Shown: in pieces, positions 1 to 8,189 of the stretch
Numbering within the stretch: position 1 is the stretch's first letter
How the letters are laid out: the number at the start of each line of letters is the position of its first letter
NCBI GenBank assembly: GCA_028278145.1
Contig: JANQEV010000077.1
Span: 1 to 64,000 of the forward strand
Direction: 5' to 3'
Length of the DNA: 64,000 nucleotides
Source of the DNA: Chromatiales bacterium
GTDB lineage: Bacteria; Pseudomonadota; Gammaproteobacteria; Chromatiales; Chromatiaceae
The notes under the pieces: generated by a model
Told to the model about the DNA's origin: nothing
Seen by the model: the letters and a program-made list of their open reading frames with translations, nothing else
The model's database searches: none
Position numbers and translations under genes: made by a program

Positions 1-342
1 AATGTCGGCGTTTATGCTATGGGCTTTGGTATATGCTGGCTGGCAAAGACATTTGATGTCACCCCCAATCCAGTGCACTGCATAGAACTGGCATTATTAA
101 CCTCGGTACCAATCTTTTTGGCTGGATTCGCTGCACTCTACCCTGTGCTTCTTGTAGACTTAATGATTGGAATTGCTGCAGTAGTAGCATCTGTCTACTT
201 ACTGTATGTCGGTATTCCTGTTTTCATGAACATCCCAAAGGAAAAAGGTTTTGTCTATTCAACATGGGTTGTTTCCCTTGGCCTGATAATGATCATTGTG
301 TTTATGGGGGTTTCCATATTTTTCTTTAGCTGGTTAACCTAG
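1..342 (+). CDS. Yip1-like membrane protein, C-terminal part (cut by left edge)
   Basis: The reading frame is open to the first base, so the first ATG at 19 is probably internal and the N-terminus lies outside the window. The visible part holds about three hydrophobic segments: one around the CIELALLTSVPIF stretch, one around LMIGIAAVVASVYLLYVGI, and one at the very end (VVSLGLIMIIVFMGVSIFFF). The spacing and the short polar loop containing NIPKEKG resemble the C-terminal half of Yip1-domain proteins, which are usually near 200 residues in bacteria. The function of bacterial Yip1 proteins is poorly defined. The assignment is by overall look, not by a catalytic motif. Confidence 0.6.
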   Translation, partial: NVGVYAMGFGICWLAKTFDVTPNPVHCIELALLTSVPIFLAGFAALYPVLLVDLMIGIAAVVASVYLLYVGIPVFMNIPKEKGFVYSTWVVSLGLIMIIVFMGVSIFFFSWLT

Positions 343-431
343 GGAACCAGACAAAAAGAACCTACAGCCTGATAAACAGCCCGCGAACCTTTTGCCGTTT
401 ATGCAGGCATTGGGTTCATATGGGAGTGTTT

Positions 432-761
432 ATGGGATATTTTTATCTGACCGTCGCAATAATTACAGAAGTTATCGGGACTAGTGCACTAAAGGCATCG
501 GAAGCATTCACTAAACCAGGCCCAAGTATTATTGTGGTCCTAGGTTATGGCGCAGCCTTTTATTTTTTATCACTTGTATTGAAAACGATCCCTGTAGGCA
601 TTGCCTATGCCATCTGGGCAGGCATGGGGATTGTATTAATTGCGATTATAGGTGCAATCGTATTCAAACAAATACCGGATTTACCAGCCATTATCGGAAT
701 GGCATTAATAGTATCAGGGGTTTTAGTAATTAATGTGTTTTCAAAAACGGTCAGTCATTGA
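432..761 (+). CDS. Small multidrug resistance (SMR/EmrE-like) efflux protein
   Basis: A 109-residue protein with four hydrophobic segments, the size and layout of the SMR family. These work as antiparallel dimers in the inner membrane and exchange protons for cationic drugs or guanidinium-like compounds. The membrane-embedded acidic residue is present in the first helix (ITEVIGTSALK, Glu13 from the start chosen here), as is the family signature PVGIAYAIWAGMG in the third segment. I chose the ATG at 432 over the in-frame ATG at 420 because GGGAG at 422-426 is well spaced from it and because it puts the key glutamate at the family position. Drug exporters (Qac/Emr) and guanidinium exporters (Gdx) cannot be told apart here. 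It appears to be transcribed alone. Confidence 0.88.
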   Translation: MGYFYLTVAIITEVIGTSALKASEAFTKPGPSIIVVLGYGAAFYFLSLVLKTIPVGIAYAIWAGMGIVLIAIIGAIVFKQIPDLPAIIGMALIVSGVLVINVFSKTVSH

Positions 762-803
762 ATCTAACAATGCTCAAGTCAGGAACGTAAAAATCAAACG
801 AGC

Positions 804-822
804 AAAGGGGTCTGCACCCTTT
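804..822. repeat. AAAGGG-N7-CCCTTT hairpin, copy 1
   Basis: A perfect 6-bp inverted repeat with a 7-base loop (GTCTGCA), between the SMR gene and mtfA. The same arms and loop length recur at 5370-5388. It is followed by TTATTTC rather than a clean T run, so it could be a weak terminator for the SMR gene or a copy of a small intergenic palindromic repeat. Confidence 0.5.
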
Positions 823-851
823 ATTTCATAAAACAGTAAGGTGTTATCGCA

Positions 852-1667
852 TTGCATCCCTCAATAATATTTATCATCCTCGTACTGGCTGCAATAATTT
901 GGGGAATCAAACTATATAGGGAGAGGGCCCGCCGTAATCGCCTTTTCCAACAACCCCTTTCTTCTGGGCAGATTACAGTTCTTGAGAACCATGTGCCGCT
1001 ATACACACGCCTACCCAAGGACTTACGCCAAACCCTTCAGGGTTGCATCAATTACTTTCTTGATGAAAAAGTCTTTATTGGTCGTGAAGGACTAGAGATC
1101 ACCGATGAAATACGGCTAATCATAGCGGCCAATGCTTGTTTGTTAATCGTGAATAATAGAGAGAGATACTTCTCCGGATTTGAAACCATTCTTGTTTATC
1201 CAGACACCTATGTGGCCAAGGAAGTCAGCTATGACGGCATGGTGGAAGTACACAAGGACGTCGCCCGGGCCGGTGAGTCCTGGTATCGCGGACCGATCGT
1301 CTTGTCCTTAAGCGATGTCATGCACGGTTCTGGTAATGAGCAGGATGGTCATAATGTGGTTCTGCACGAATTTGCCCATAAGCTGGATGAAGAAAGCGGG
1401 GTTATGGATGGCCTGCCTGTTCTTAGGGAAAGTGCCCACTACAAAGAGTGGGCAGAGGTGTTAACACAGGAGTATGATGAATTTCTCGACCGTGTTGATC
1501 GGGGCAAGAACAGGGTGATCGATGAATATGGGTCCGTTTCCGCCCCTGAGTTTTTTGCTGTTGCTACCGAATCTTTTTTTGAAAAATCTGAGCAGATGAA
1601 AAAGAGACTACCTGAACTTTATAAGCAGTTGCAGACATTCTATGGTCTTGATCCTGCTGAGTGGTAA
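852..1667 (+). CDS. mtfA: MtfA-like zinc metallopeptidase (M90 family)
   Basis: A 271-residue protein with the zinc-binding peptidase motif HEFAHKLDEE at residues 172-181, the hallmark of the MtfA (M90) family. In E. coli MtfA is an aminopeptidase that binds the repressor Mlc and so affects glucose phosphotransferase control. In organisms lacking that system its target is unknown. The N-terminus has one hydrophobic stretch (IIFIILVLAAIIWGIKLY), so the protein may be membrane anchored, as many non-enterobacterial members are. The start is TTG at 852; there is no ATG in a suitable place. Length and motif agree with the family. No operon partner is visible. Confidence 0.87.
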   Translation: MHPSIIFIILVLAAIIWGIKLYRERARRNRLFQQPLSSGQITVLENHVPLYTRLPKDLRQTLQGCINYFLDEKVFIGREGLEITDEIRLIIAANACLLIVNNRERYFSGFETILVYPDTYVAKEVSYDGMVEVHKDVARAGESWYRGPIVLSLSDVMHGSGNEQDGHNVVLHEFAHKLDEESGVMDGLPVLRESAHYKEWAEVLTQEYDEFLDRVDRGKNRVIDEYGSVSAPEFFAVATESFFEKSEQMKKRLPELYKQLQTFYGLDPAEW

Positions 1668-1677
1668 ACAGAAAAAA

Positions 1678-1698
1678 GGGGGCAGACTCGCTTGATCC
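1678..1698. repeat. Intergenic GGG(T/G)CAGACTCG(C/A)-type motif, copy 1
   Basis: The sequence GGGGGCAGACTCGCTTGATCC just after mtfA resembles the motifs at 8986-9009 and 12049-12068. Shared core: GGG, a CAG(A/G)CTCG block, then CTTGAT or ACTGAT. Dispersed intergenic repeats of this look occur in gammaproteobacteria (from memory, not checked). No transposase is nearby. Confidence 0.4.
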
Positions 1699-1805
1699 TC
1701 TCGAAAAAACAGGTAAGAGTGCAATCGATTCTATTTATCCAGTTATTTGGCGGAAATAAATTGTAGAATGTCTTTGTCTTTTTCTTTTAAGTTTTTTAAC
1801 ACCTA

Positions 1806-3587
1806 TTATCTATTTGCGTTTGTTTGACTCCTTCTCAAGGTGATTTTTGCAGCACGTTTCTCTCTCAGTGACCCGCTCACAATCTTGCGATCTCGCTTGC
1901 CCCACTTGAAACGATAGGTCCAAAGCTCCGCTTCCAATATAGTTTCATCATCTTCTGTCTGACTTGGTTTCAGAATCATGCGATATCCCAAACGCTGGGA
2001 CAGGATAGTCTTCAACAGCTCGTTGCGAATGTCTCCTGGGATTCTCGGGCTGATGTCTTGAATGCTTTGCGGTGTACTTAACAACTCGATTGCAGGGTCT
2101 GCTTTCTTGCCTTTGATCCTGAATCTGGTTGGAAGGTATCTGGTTCCCTTTTCCTGGGAGTGCAGTGCCAGCACGTAATCCCCGGGCTTGGAGGTAGTGT
2201 CCAGGCTACCGGTGTATGTTCTTGTACGTCCATTGATGGGTGTATTTGGCCTGGAGAGTTTGATCTCATCTCCATCAGTGGTGATGTTATACAGACGGTT
2301 ACGCTTGTCCCTCCACTCTCCCTCTAATCCTTGAAATAGCCAGAATTTCAGCTTGCCAATCTTTCCTTCTGGTGCCCCATAGTCGCCTAAGGGTTTACTC
2401 TGCTCAGTTTGGGGTTGGTCAAAGACCACAAATCTGGAATCCCTTGGGATACAGATATCGGATAGCTCATATTTTCCGGTTATCGGGCTACGTGTGCCTA
2501 TGGTGTGCTTGTCAAGGATAATGCGTGACTGGTGATCACCAATGATCTGATAGTCACGACTGGCCGCTTGCAGGGGTCCTATAGCCTCTTGAATTCTCTT
2601 GTTGATGAGATCCAGTGCCGGTAGAGGGCGCATCTCTGCTGAAGGTGGATCAAACTTTGGCTTTGCCTCTGCCGGCAGACGGTCGCATATTTTCTGTATG
2701 CAACTGCGAGCACCAAGCAGCGCCCGTTGTATCTCTTTTTTTGCCAGGGTGACTGCTCCCATGCGGTCGTTGATACGATGGGCTTCAGCCAGAGCAGAAA
2801 GAGTGGCCTGATGCTCAGCGGCGGCGTTGCGCATATGCATCTGGATGTCGTAACGGCGCCGTTCGCGGTCCACATTAACAACAAGATCACCAACCTTTTT
2901 GATCAGTTTGCCTATTGAGACCCTGGTCTTGGTATGTTTCAGACCATATTTGCGGTAAGCAGCTCTTATCTTTATCACCAGTATGGAGGCTTCAGCGGTA
3001 AAAATGTTCAACAGGCTTTCCAACTGCTTCTCCTGCTTCTCCTTGCCTTGGTCCTTTAATTTGAGAAGTTTTCTAATGCGACTGATATGGGACTCCATTG
3101 TCGCCAGGAACCATTCAAAGGTTTTTTCTGAGCCCACTACCTTTTCACTGTAGTTGACAAGAAAATCCTGCCAGCTGGCCGCCTCTGCTGCGGCCTCGGC
3201 CGCCACTTGCAGGGCATCCTGGAGCAGTTGCAGTCGTTTGAGAGTGTTTACTCTCTCCCGGCTGAAACGGGCATTCTCCAATGTCGCCAGGGCCACATCG
3301 GTCTCTTTCTCGCGCAGCTGTAACAGGTAGGGGTTAATGGGAGAAATTACGGCCTCGACATCAATCAGTGCCCTGTAGGCCTTCTCAGCAGCCTCGCACT
3401 CTCCCTTGACACAAACGGCCGATAGACAGTTCGGGAACGACTGTTTCCCGATATAGGCTGCACTCAATCGGATTTCATTCAGGTCGGCATCATTTGCCGG
3501 CACAGCATTGAACGGCTTGGCAAGAGCCGTGCTAGAAGCAGTGAGCACCAGGAAGATAGTGACTGAAAGTGTAATGATCTGTTTCAT
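1806..3587 (-). CDS. Secreted protein of unknown function, helical
   Basis: I do not recognise a family. From the ATG at 3587 the protein has a classical signal peptide (MKQIITLSVTIFLVLTA... with a likely ALA cleavage site), so it should be periplasmic or exported. An in-frame ATG at 3602 lies inside the end of the upstream gene and would put five extra residues ahead of the signal peptide. The first half is helix-rich and Lys/Arg/Glu-rich, with likely coiled-coil stretches. The second half is predicted to be more beta-like. Two cysteines lie close together near the N-terminus (NCLSAVCVKGEC), and another pair in SCIQKIC. It is the second gene of a two-gene unit with 3592-4869, separated by only a few bases, so the two products probably work together. 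Confidence 0.7.
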   Translation of the reverse strand: MKQIITLSVTIFLVLTASSTALAKPFNAVPANDADLNEIRLSAAYIGKQSFPNCLSAVCVKGECEAAEKAYRALIDVEAVISPINPYLLQLREKETDVALATLENARFSRERVNTLKRLQLLQDALQVAAEAAAEAASWQDFLVNYSEKVVGSEKTFEWFLATMESHISRIRKLLKLKDQGKEKQEKQLESLLNIFTAEASILVIKIRAAYRKYGLKHTKTRVSIGKLIKKVGDLVVNVDRERRRYDIQMHMRNAAAEHQATLSALAEAHRINDRMGAVTLAKKEIQRALLGARSCIQKICDRLPAEAKPKFDPPSAEMRPLPALDLINKRIQEAIGPLQAASRDYQIIGDHQSRIILDKHTIGTRSPITGKYELSDICIPRDSRFVVFDQPQTEQSKPLGDYGAPEGKIGKLKFWLFQGLEGEWRDKRNRLYNITTDGDEIKLSRPNTPINGRTRTYTGSLDTTSKPGDYVLALHSQEKGTRYLPTRFRIKGKKADPAIELLSTPQSIQDISPRIPGDIRNELLKTILSQRLGYRMILKPSQTEDDETILEAELWTYRFKWGKRDRKIVSGSLREKRAAKITLRRSQTNANR

Positions 3588-3591
3588 GGTG

Positions 3592-4869
3592 TTACATCTC
3601 ATCTTCCACGTATTCCTGTTCCTGAGTCCCGCCGCTACGGAGCTGTTTCAGCTGATCAATCTTGATATAAAAACACTCCATCTCAGGTTGTCCCGTGGAG
3701 TATTTAACGATGGGCACGACCTGGTCTTCATTTTTCCTCTGTTCAGATGCCGGGGCTCCAATGCGTCCATAATAGGCCGCAAGGCAGGTGGGTGAGAGCA
3801 TGGTTCCACGCATTGCTGGCTGGTTCATTTGTTCTGGATGTGGCGGCCACCACACCCCACCCCAGCACACTGGTTTTCCACTTGGTGTTATTCGTAGCCC
3901 TTTACTATCGTTGAACTGGTCGCATATAGGCTTGAACGACACCTTCTTGCCATTGATCAAGGCTGGACAGGACAGGGTAACTGCTGCATATTCCCAACCC
4001 CATCCGCCGATGCCATGAGGACTGCGCATTGCCAATGTGAAGTTCTCTCCCGGTAGGCCATGCATACCGCAGTCATTAAGGTCTTTCTGAGTGATGTTCC
4101 TGTCAAATAACCGCCCACTACCCTTGGTGTCGATGATTCGATCCGGTTTTTCTACCGTTTTTTTAGGAGGAAGGTTAGAGGCAGAAGGTTTACCAGGCTG
4201 TTTTGTCATCCATGGCGGTAAACCTCCGCTTGGGCCAAATGGGCCGCCGGGTCCTGGAACTGGCCCAAAGCCAGTTCCACAGCGGATGGTATTACCAGTT
4301 ACACGACCGCCACCGGGGCCACAAACAGCATTGGTGTCGATAACATGGTGCCTGAGGCCAAGTCCACCATCGGTTCTTACACTACACATAGGAGTACCAT
4401 CAGTCCGTCTTTCTGTAACGATGGCGTTAGGACCATAGTTCTTTCTGCAGTATTGCTCCAGATTTATCTCCCGACCAGCCGGACTGGCCCCACCTGGGCC
4501 GGACTGAATGCATATTACCCCTGCCCCATCACGCCGGTACTGTGGAGTACCATGCAATGTCACGCATATGTCAGCCGCGTTTACCTTATGATGGCGCAGG
4601 CCCAGGCCACCATCTGTGCGCAGGCTGCACATAATGCCATTGTCGCGTCTATCAACGTTACTAAATGCTGTATGCCCAAACTTTTCCCGGCAGTAGCTGG
4701 AAACATCTGCCTGGACCTCACCTGCTTGCACTGGTGATGAAAATAAGCTTGGTAAAAATACAGCCAGGCAGGATAAAAGAACTAGAAGTTTGCTTGGATA
4801 TAAAAAGTTGCCAGCTTGCTTGTCCTCAATGCAAATGGAAGTGCGAAGAAATTTCACTAATCCAGACAT
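3592..4869 (-). CDS. Secreted Cys-rich protein with a duplicated domain, function unknown
   Basis: A 425-residue protein with a signal peptide preceded by an unusually long n-region (about 25 residues before SKLLVLLSCLAVFLPSLF; likely cleavage after VQA). Residues about 59-102 and 140-183 are two copies of one Cys-bounded unit: each starts YCR(E/K), has a central MCS(L/V)RTDGGLGLRHH and ends with (I/V)C. They are separated by a Pro/Gly-rich linker, and a long Gly/Pro stretch follows the second copy. The C-terminal third has further cysteines and many Trp (GGVWWPPH). This suggests a disulfide-stabilised extracytoplasmic protein. No known enzyme motif is seen. It lies directly upstream of the 1806-3587 gene. 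AAGGA upstream of the ATG at 4869 is a loosely spaced ribosome site. Confidence 0.7.
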   Translation of the reverse strand: MSGLVKFLRTSICIEDKQAGNFLYPSKLLVLLSCLAVFLPSLFSSPVQAGEVQADVSSYCREKFGHTAFSNVDRRDNGIMCSLRTDGGLGLRHHKVNAADICVTLHGTPQYRRDGAGVICIQSGPGGASPAGREINLEQYCRKNYGPNAIVTERRTDGTPMCSVRTDGGLGLRHHVIDTNAVCGPGGGRVTGNTIRCGTGFGPVPGPGGPFGPSGGLPPWMTKQPGKPSASNLPPKKTVEKPDRIIDTKGSGRLFDRNITQKDLNDCGMHGLPGENFTLAMRSPHGIGGWGWEYAAVTLSCPALINGKKVSFKPICDQFNDSKGLRITPSGKPVCWGGVWWPPHPEQMNQPAMRGTMLSPTCLAAYYGRIGAPASEQRKNEDQVVPIVKYSTGQPEMECFYIKIDQLKQLRSGGTQEQEYVEDEM

Positions 4870-5141
4870 GTTTAACGCTTATCCTTGTTAAATTAATGCG
4901 TTAGTAGTTTATTTCGCAAGTGGAGCTGGTGTAATAGTTGAATGTTCACAAACACTCACTTTTCTTAGTTCAAGAATAGTCTGTTCTTGAGCTTTTTTCA
5001 TTCAGCAACCCGGCAACAGAGAGGCTAACCGGATGATCAAAACGCAATATTTGGGGGAGGAGAAGCTACCAAGACAGCTATATTTACCGTAACTGCACTT
5101 CTACTTACTGCAACTGTTTAGTTACCCGCAATCCAATGGCT

Positions 5142-5332
5142 TTAATACATCAAGTCCCCAGCCGATCTTCCACGTGCGCCATGGTATTTTGGGCGATCGC
5201 TACTGCAGTTGAATGATTTGGCTATAGTGTCTGCAACCTGGCGCGCCAGCAGATTGGCATCGCGATTAGCCCTGGCATCCACCAGACCTACAACGCAGGT
5301 CTGGTCATTAGCGTTTTTTGCAACACAATAAA
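5142..5332 (-). pseudogene. 3'-end fragment duplicated from the gene at 6618-7202
   Basis: This stretch encodes a C-terminal piece (from about VAKNANDQTCVVGLVDA to ARGRSAGDLMY, then the stop) almost identical to the C-terminus of the secreted protein at 6618-7202. By hand alignment the first 169 bases differ at about 15 positions, without gaps, with a constant offset of 1476. Similarity starts exactly at the stop codon and fades near 5332, where the frame runs into unrelated sequence. There is no signal peptide or N-terminal half, so it is a gene relic. The reading frame itself is intact, so the copy may be recent. Confidence 0.85.
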
Positions 5333-5369
5333 GGGGCAGTACCATTTATATTTTCTTTAGCAGCTCTTA

Positions 5370-5388
5370 AAAGGGTACTGAGCCCTTT
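5370..5388. repeat. AAAGGG-N7-CCCTTT hairpin, copy 2
   Basis: Perfect 6-bp arms with a 7-base loop (TACTGAG), the same arms and spacing as at 804-822. It lies just right of the broken end of the 5142-5332 fragment. The remaining sequence from here to 5633 is AT-rich. I see no other feature in it besides the presumed promoter of the methyltransferase gene. Confidence 0.5.
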
Positions 5389-5633
5389 ATCGAAAAATAT
5401 AGCAAAAACTGGCCTTAAGTCCGGCATATAAGTCGTTTGAGCAATATCGCATCAACAATCATCAGTGAGCTTATGCAACGAATGCAATTATGATAACCTG
5501 TTGTTTAGATAAGAAATATAACAACTTGAACAGAATGCTCTCTCTGCAACATTAACCTCACACATTATCTATATCTAGATTACGGTATTGATGCAAGCGA
5601 GATAATAAATGTTCGGTGTAAGGAGTAATAAAA

Positions 5634-6515
5634 ATGCCTGACAAGAAATACTACGACCACCTAAACAACAGGCCCATCAACCTAGAATCAGATGGTTGCG
5701 ATCTTGCTCAGTGGGACCGCCTCTATGAGCAGTATCAATTTGCACGGCACCCCGATGGATTCAAGATCTTCCTTCCTCCTGACAAGTTGGATATCAGTGA
5801 CGAATACAGAGACTCAGATCCATATACCGTAGAGCAAAACATAGATAATGAGTTCCACAAACAACGAATTGAGCTCACAGTTAGTTTAGTTCGTGATGCG
5901 GTCTCTCAGGAAGAAGAAACACCACAAATACTTGATTTAGGATGCGGGCAAGGACACCTTACTGAGATGATACGTCAAGGTCTGAAAAGAGCTGAAATTA
6001 CCGCCTTGGATTACTCCGTATCTGCAATTGAATATGCTCATAAACATTATCCAGAGATAGATTTTGCTGTTGGTAATGCATACGATAGTCCATATGCTAG
6101 AAACTTCTTTGATGTGGTTGTATGCAACAACCTATGGGAGCACGTTCCCGATCCTTTATTCCTATTGAGAAAGATAAGCCGAACTCTAAAACCAGGTGGA
6201 CACCTGATTATCTCAACTCCAAGTCGTTACAGAATTCGTAACCTTGTGCGTGTTTTAATAGGCAAGCCGGTAGCTTTTATGTCTCCACATCACGTTACCG
6301 AGTACACAGTAGGACAAGTTAAAGAACAGCTTTCGTACGGAGGTTTTGAAGTCAAGAAGGTCATGAGTAGACCGACATCTGCTGGCGACCTAAAGGTCAG
6401 AATTGTGCGAATGGTTCTTTCGACATTACTGTCAATAGTACGCTCACATCACCAATTGGAGGCAACCGTTTTTTATCTTGCACAGAAAACTACTGATACA
6501 GCTAAACAGGACTAA
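5634..6515 (+). CDS. Class I SAM-dependent methyltransferase
   Basis: A 293-residue protein. After about 95 residues without a recognisable motif comes the SAM-binding motif I, ILDLGCGQGH, followed by an acidic residue at the end of strand 2 (ITALDYS), motif VCNNLWEHVPDP, and LKPGGHLIISTPS, all typical of methyltransferase type 11/UbiE-like folds. The substrate is unknown. The start ATG has a good ribosome site (AAGGAG, 8 bases upstream). It stands alone on the plus strand between a 3' gene fragment (5142-5332) and the intact parent of that fragment (6618-7202), so it sits inside what looks like an inserted segment. Base composition is AT-richer than the region after 9 kb. Confidence 0.85.
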   Translation: MPDKKYYDHLNNRPINLESDGCDLAQWDRLYEQYQFARHPDGFKIFLPPDKLDISDEYRDSDPYTVEQNIDNEFHKQRIELTVSLVRDAVSQEEETPQILDLGCGQGHLTEMIRQGLKRAEITALDYSVSAIEYAHKHYPEIDFAVGNAYDSPYARNFFDVVVCNNLWEHVPDPLFLLRKISRTLKPGGHLIISTPSRYRIRNLVRVLIGKPVAFMSPHHVTEYTVGQVKEQLSYGGFEVKKVMSRPTSAGDLKVRIVRMVLSTLLSIVRSHHQLEATVFYLAQKTTDTAKQD

Positions 6516-6617
6516 CGGATAATCACCATTTGATTCGAATATAAATACACAGTCATACAGCAATTGCTTCTAATATGAGAAAACAACCCTCTCTGGACCT
6601 GCTTGTTCATTTTTCCA

Positions 6618-7202
6618 TTAATACATCAAGTCACCAGCAAATCTTCCACGTGCACCATGGTATTTTGGACGGTCAGCACCGCAGTTGAATGATTTGGCTA
6701 TAGTGTCTGCAACCTGGCGTGCTAGCAGATTGGCATTGCGATTAGCCCTGGCATCCACCAGGCCAACAACGCAGGTCTGGTCATTAACAGTCTTTGCTAC
6801 ACGATGAACAACAAGTACCTGCCCTTCTTGTGATCTGCCACCTACACCGGAGTGATCAATGAAGAACCTTACGATTGCAGCGTAGGGATACCCACCACTA
6901 CTCCGCCACTCTATGGTGGTGTTCATGCGGTTAAATTGGCCAAAACTCTGAAACTGCTTTTCTGCTCCGAAGCCTACGGACTGCCTTAGATCACCTTCCA
7001 TGAAATGGATCACCGGCGCATTCTTTACTTGGCAAGTGCCAAAGACACCCATGCCCTCCTCTTCCTCATTGGCAGGTGGTTTGAATATACAATCTTTATT
7101 AAAATCCAGTTTAGTGTAGGAACTCTTGCCCTTGGCAGCCCAGCTATTCCCGGTGATGGCAAGCAAGATAGCCAAGGCTGTTATTTGTATAAATTGGATC
7201 AT
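6618..7202 (-). CDS. Secreted protein of unknown function (parent of the 5142 fragment)
   Basis: A 194-residue protein with a signal peptide (MIQFIQITALAILLAITGNSWA, cleavage before AKGKSS). Four cysteines are seen in the mature part (around DCIFKPP, GTCQVKN, QTCVVGL and SFNCGAD), compatible with two disulfides in the periplasm. I do not recognise a family. The C-terminal 60 residues are the part duplicated at 5142-5332. It is flanked on its 5' side by another gene relic (7276-7388). No operon partner is visible. The upstream 200 bases are AT-rich with no clear promoter that I can name. Confidence 0.75.
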   Translation of the reverse strand: MIQFIQITALAILLAITGNSWAAKGKSSYTKLDFNKDCIFKPPANEEEEGMGVFGTCQVKNAPVIHFMEGDLRQSVGFGAEKQFQSFGQFNRMNTTIEWRSSGGYPYAAIVRFFIDHSGVGGRSQEGQVLVVHRVAKTVNDQTCVVGLVDARANRNANLLARQVADTIAKSFNCGADRPKYHGARGRFAGDLMY

Positions 7203-7275
7203 TGTTATATTCCTGGGTTTAAGCTTAATCCTTGTTTAACTATAGAAGAACACATCTTACTGACCCTCATTTCCT

Positions 7276-7388
7276 TCAGAAGCTGTCTTTACGAAACAGA
7301 CGAAAGTTCCAGTTCTCTACTTCACTACTCTCCAACCGCTGCACAACCTTCTTTCTTCAGCTTGCCGCAAGCTTTTCATTTTCAGTGC
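7276..7388 (-). pseudogene. 3'-end fragment of a MOSC (YiiM-like) gene
   Basis: Read on the minus strand this encodes a close match to the C-terminal ~38 residues of the MOSC protein at 9018-9719, ending VENWNFRLFRKDSF before TGA. It differs from the parent at about 10 of the first 72 bases from the stop codon. The Trp codon of the parent's ESWRKK is TGA here (7357-7359), so the frame is broken. Nothing of the MOSC core remains. The offset to the parent is 1742 bases without gaps in the part compared. The rest of the gap 7203-7566 is AT-rich and I see no other gene in it. Confidence 0.8.
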
Positions 7389-7566
7389 AATATGCGGCTA
7401 CACAAGTCCTAAAAACTAGCATCACTATATTCAAAACCCATATATTCCAATGATAATAACCTATTGAAATAGTCAGTAATTATACTATTGTTCAGATATG
7501 TCTGTTATGTCTGTGAAAATGGCCAGCGACAGAAGGAAACCTATTCGCAATATGAGGGAATAAATT

Positions 7567-7803
7567 ATGGCAACTAACGATGTCAATGTTGTACTCCATA
7601 TAGATGAGACATTGTCCAGTGAAGAGATTCATGACCTGGAAAAAGGATTGTCAGATGTAGGAGGTGTTATTAGCACCTGTGTTCCCAAAAATACACCACA
7701 TCTAATGATTGTAGATTATGATCCGCAAACACTCTCTTCTAAGGCTTTGTTACATCATATTCGTGACTCTGGCTTGCACTCTCAGGTAATCGGTGGAATT
7801 TAA
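7567..7803 (+). CDS. Small HMA-fold-like protein lacking the CxxC metal site
   Basis: A 78-residue protein whose pattern (VVLHIDETLSSEEIHDLEKGL..GVISTCV..HLMIVDYDPQTLSSKALLHHIRDSG) fits the beta-alpha-beta-beta-alpha-beta layout of heavy-metal-associated (HMA) domains. The usual metal-binding CxxC between strand 1 and helix 1 is replaced by DETLSS. A single cysteine remains (STCVP). It may therefore bind another ligand or act as a partner domain. The ATG is preceded by GAGGGAATAAATT. The gene sits inside the segment bounded by the two MOSC 3' ends. Function is not known to me. Confidence 0.7.
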   Translation: MATNDVNVVLHIDETLSSEEIHDLEKGLSDVGGVISTCVPKNTPHLMIVDYDPQTLSSKALLHHIRDSGLHSQVIGGI

Positions 7804-7806
7804 TCA

Positions 7807-8049
7807 CTAACCAAGCGCAAGGAGGCACAGCAGGGACGCACCGAAAGCAAGCCAACGCCGCCTCAGAAATGGGGTGGCTATTTTTTGTACTATGTCCCAG
7901 TAGCGCCAGTTAGCGACCTCTTGCGAATGTTCCCGTGCGTGATCTAAAGCAGACTCTTCAGAATTTGGTTTCACTGGCTGTTCATTGGTATGGACAGGTA
8001 GTCGGTGAATTGGGGATGCACGAACAGTGACCGGCTGCAAGACGCACAA
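7807..8049 (-). CDS. Possible small protein with C-terminal hydrophobic tail
   Basis: An 80-codon frame ending in a hydrophobic tail (RRRWLAFGASLLCLLALG). The middle (LDHAREHSQEVANWRYWDIVQKIA) looks protein-like rather than random, but the only start is TTG at 8049 without a clear ribosome site. It may be the remnant of a longer gene, or chance. It is the only candidate in the otherwise empty stretch 7804-8189. No homologue recognised. Confidence 0.25.
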   Translation of the reverse strand: MCVLQPVTVRASPIHRLPVHTNEQPVKPNSEESALDHAREHSQEVANWRYWDIVQKIATPFLRRRWLAFGASLLCLLALG

Positions 8050-8189
8050 AACAAGTAACTAAAAGCCCCATCCGAAGGTGTGGATCTTAAAGTAGAAATG
8101 TGCTTGCTTTGTGATATTAATGAGCATTCAAATTTAGATAATCCAGCATCATCTTGACCAATATAATTGCTTAATGCAGATGCTAAAAT

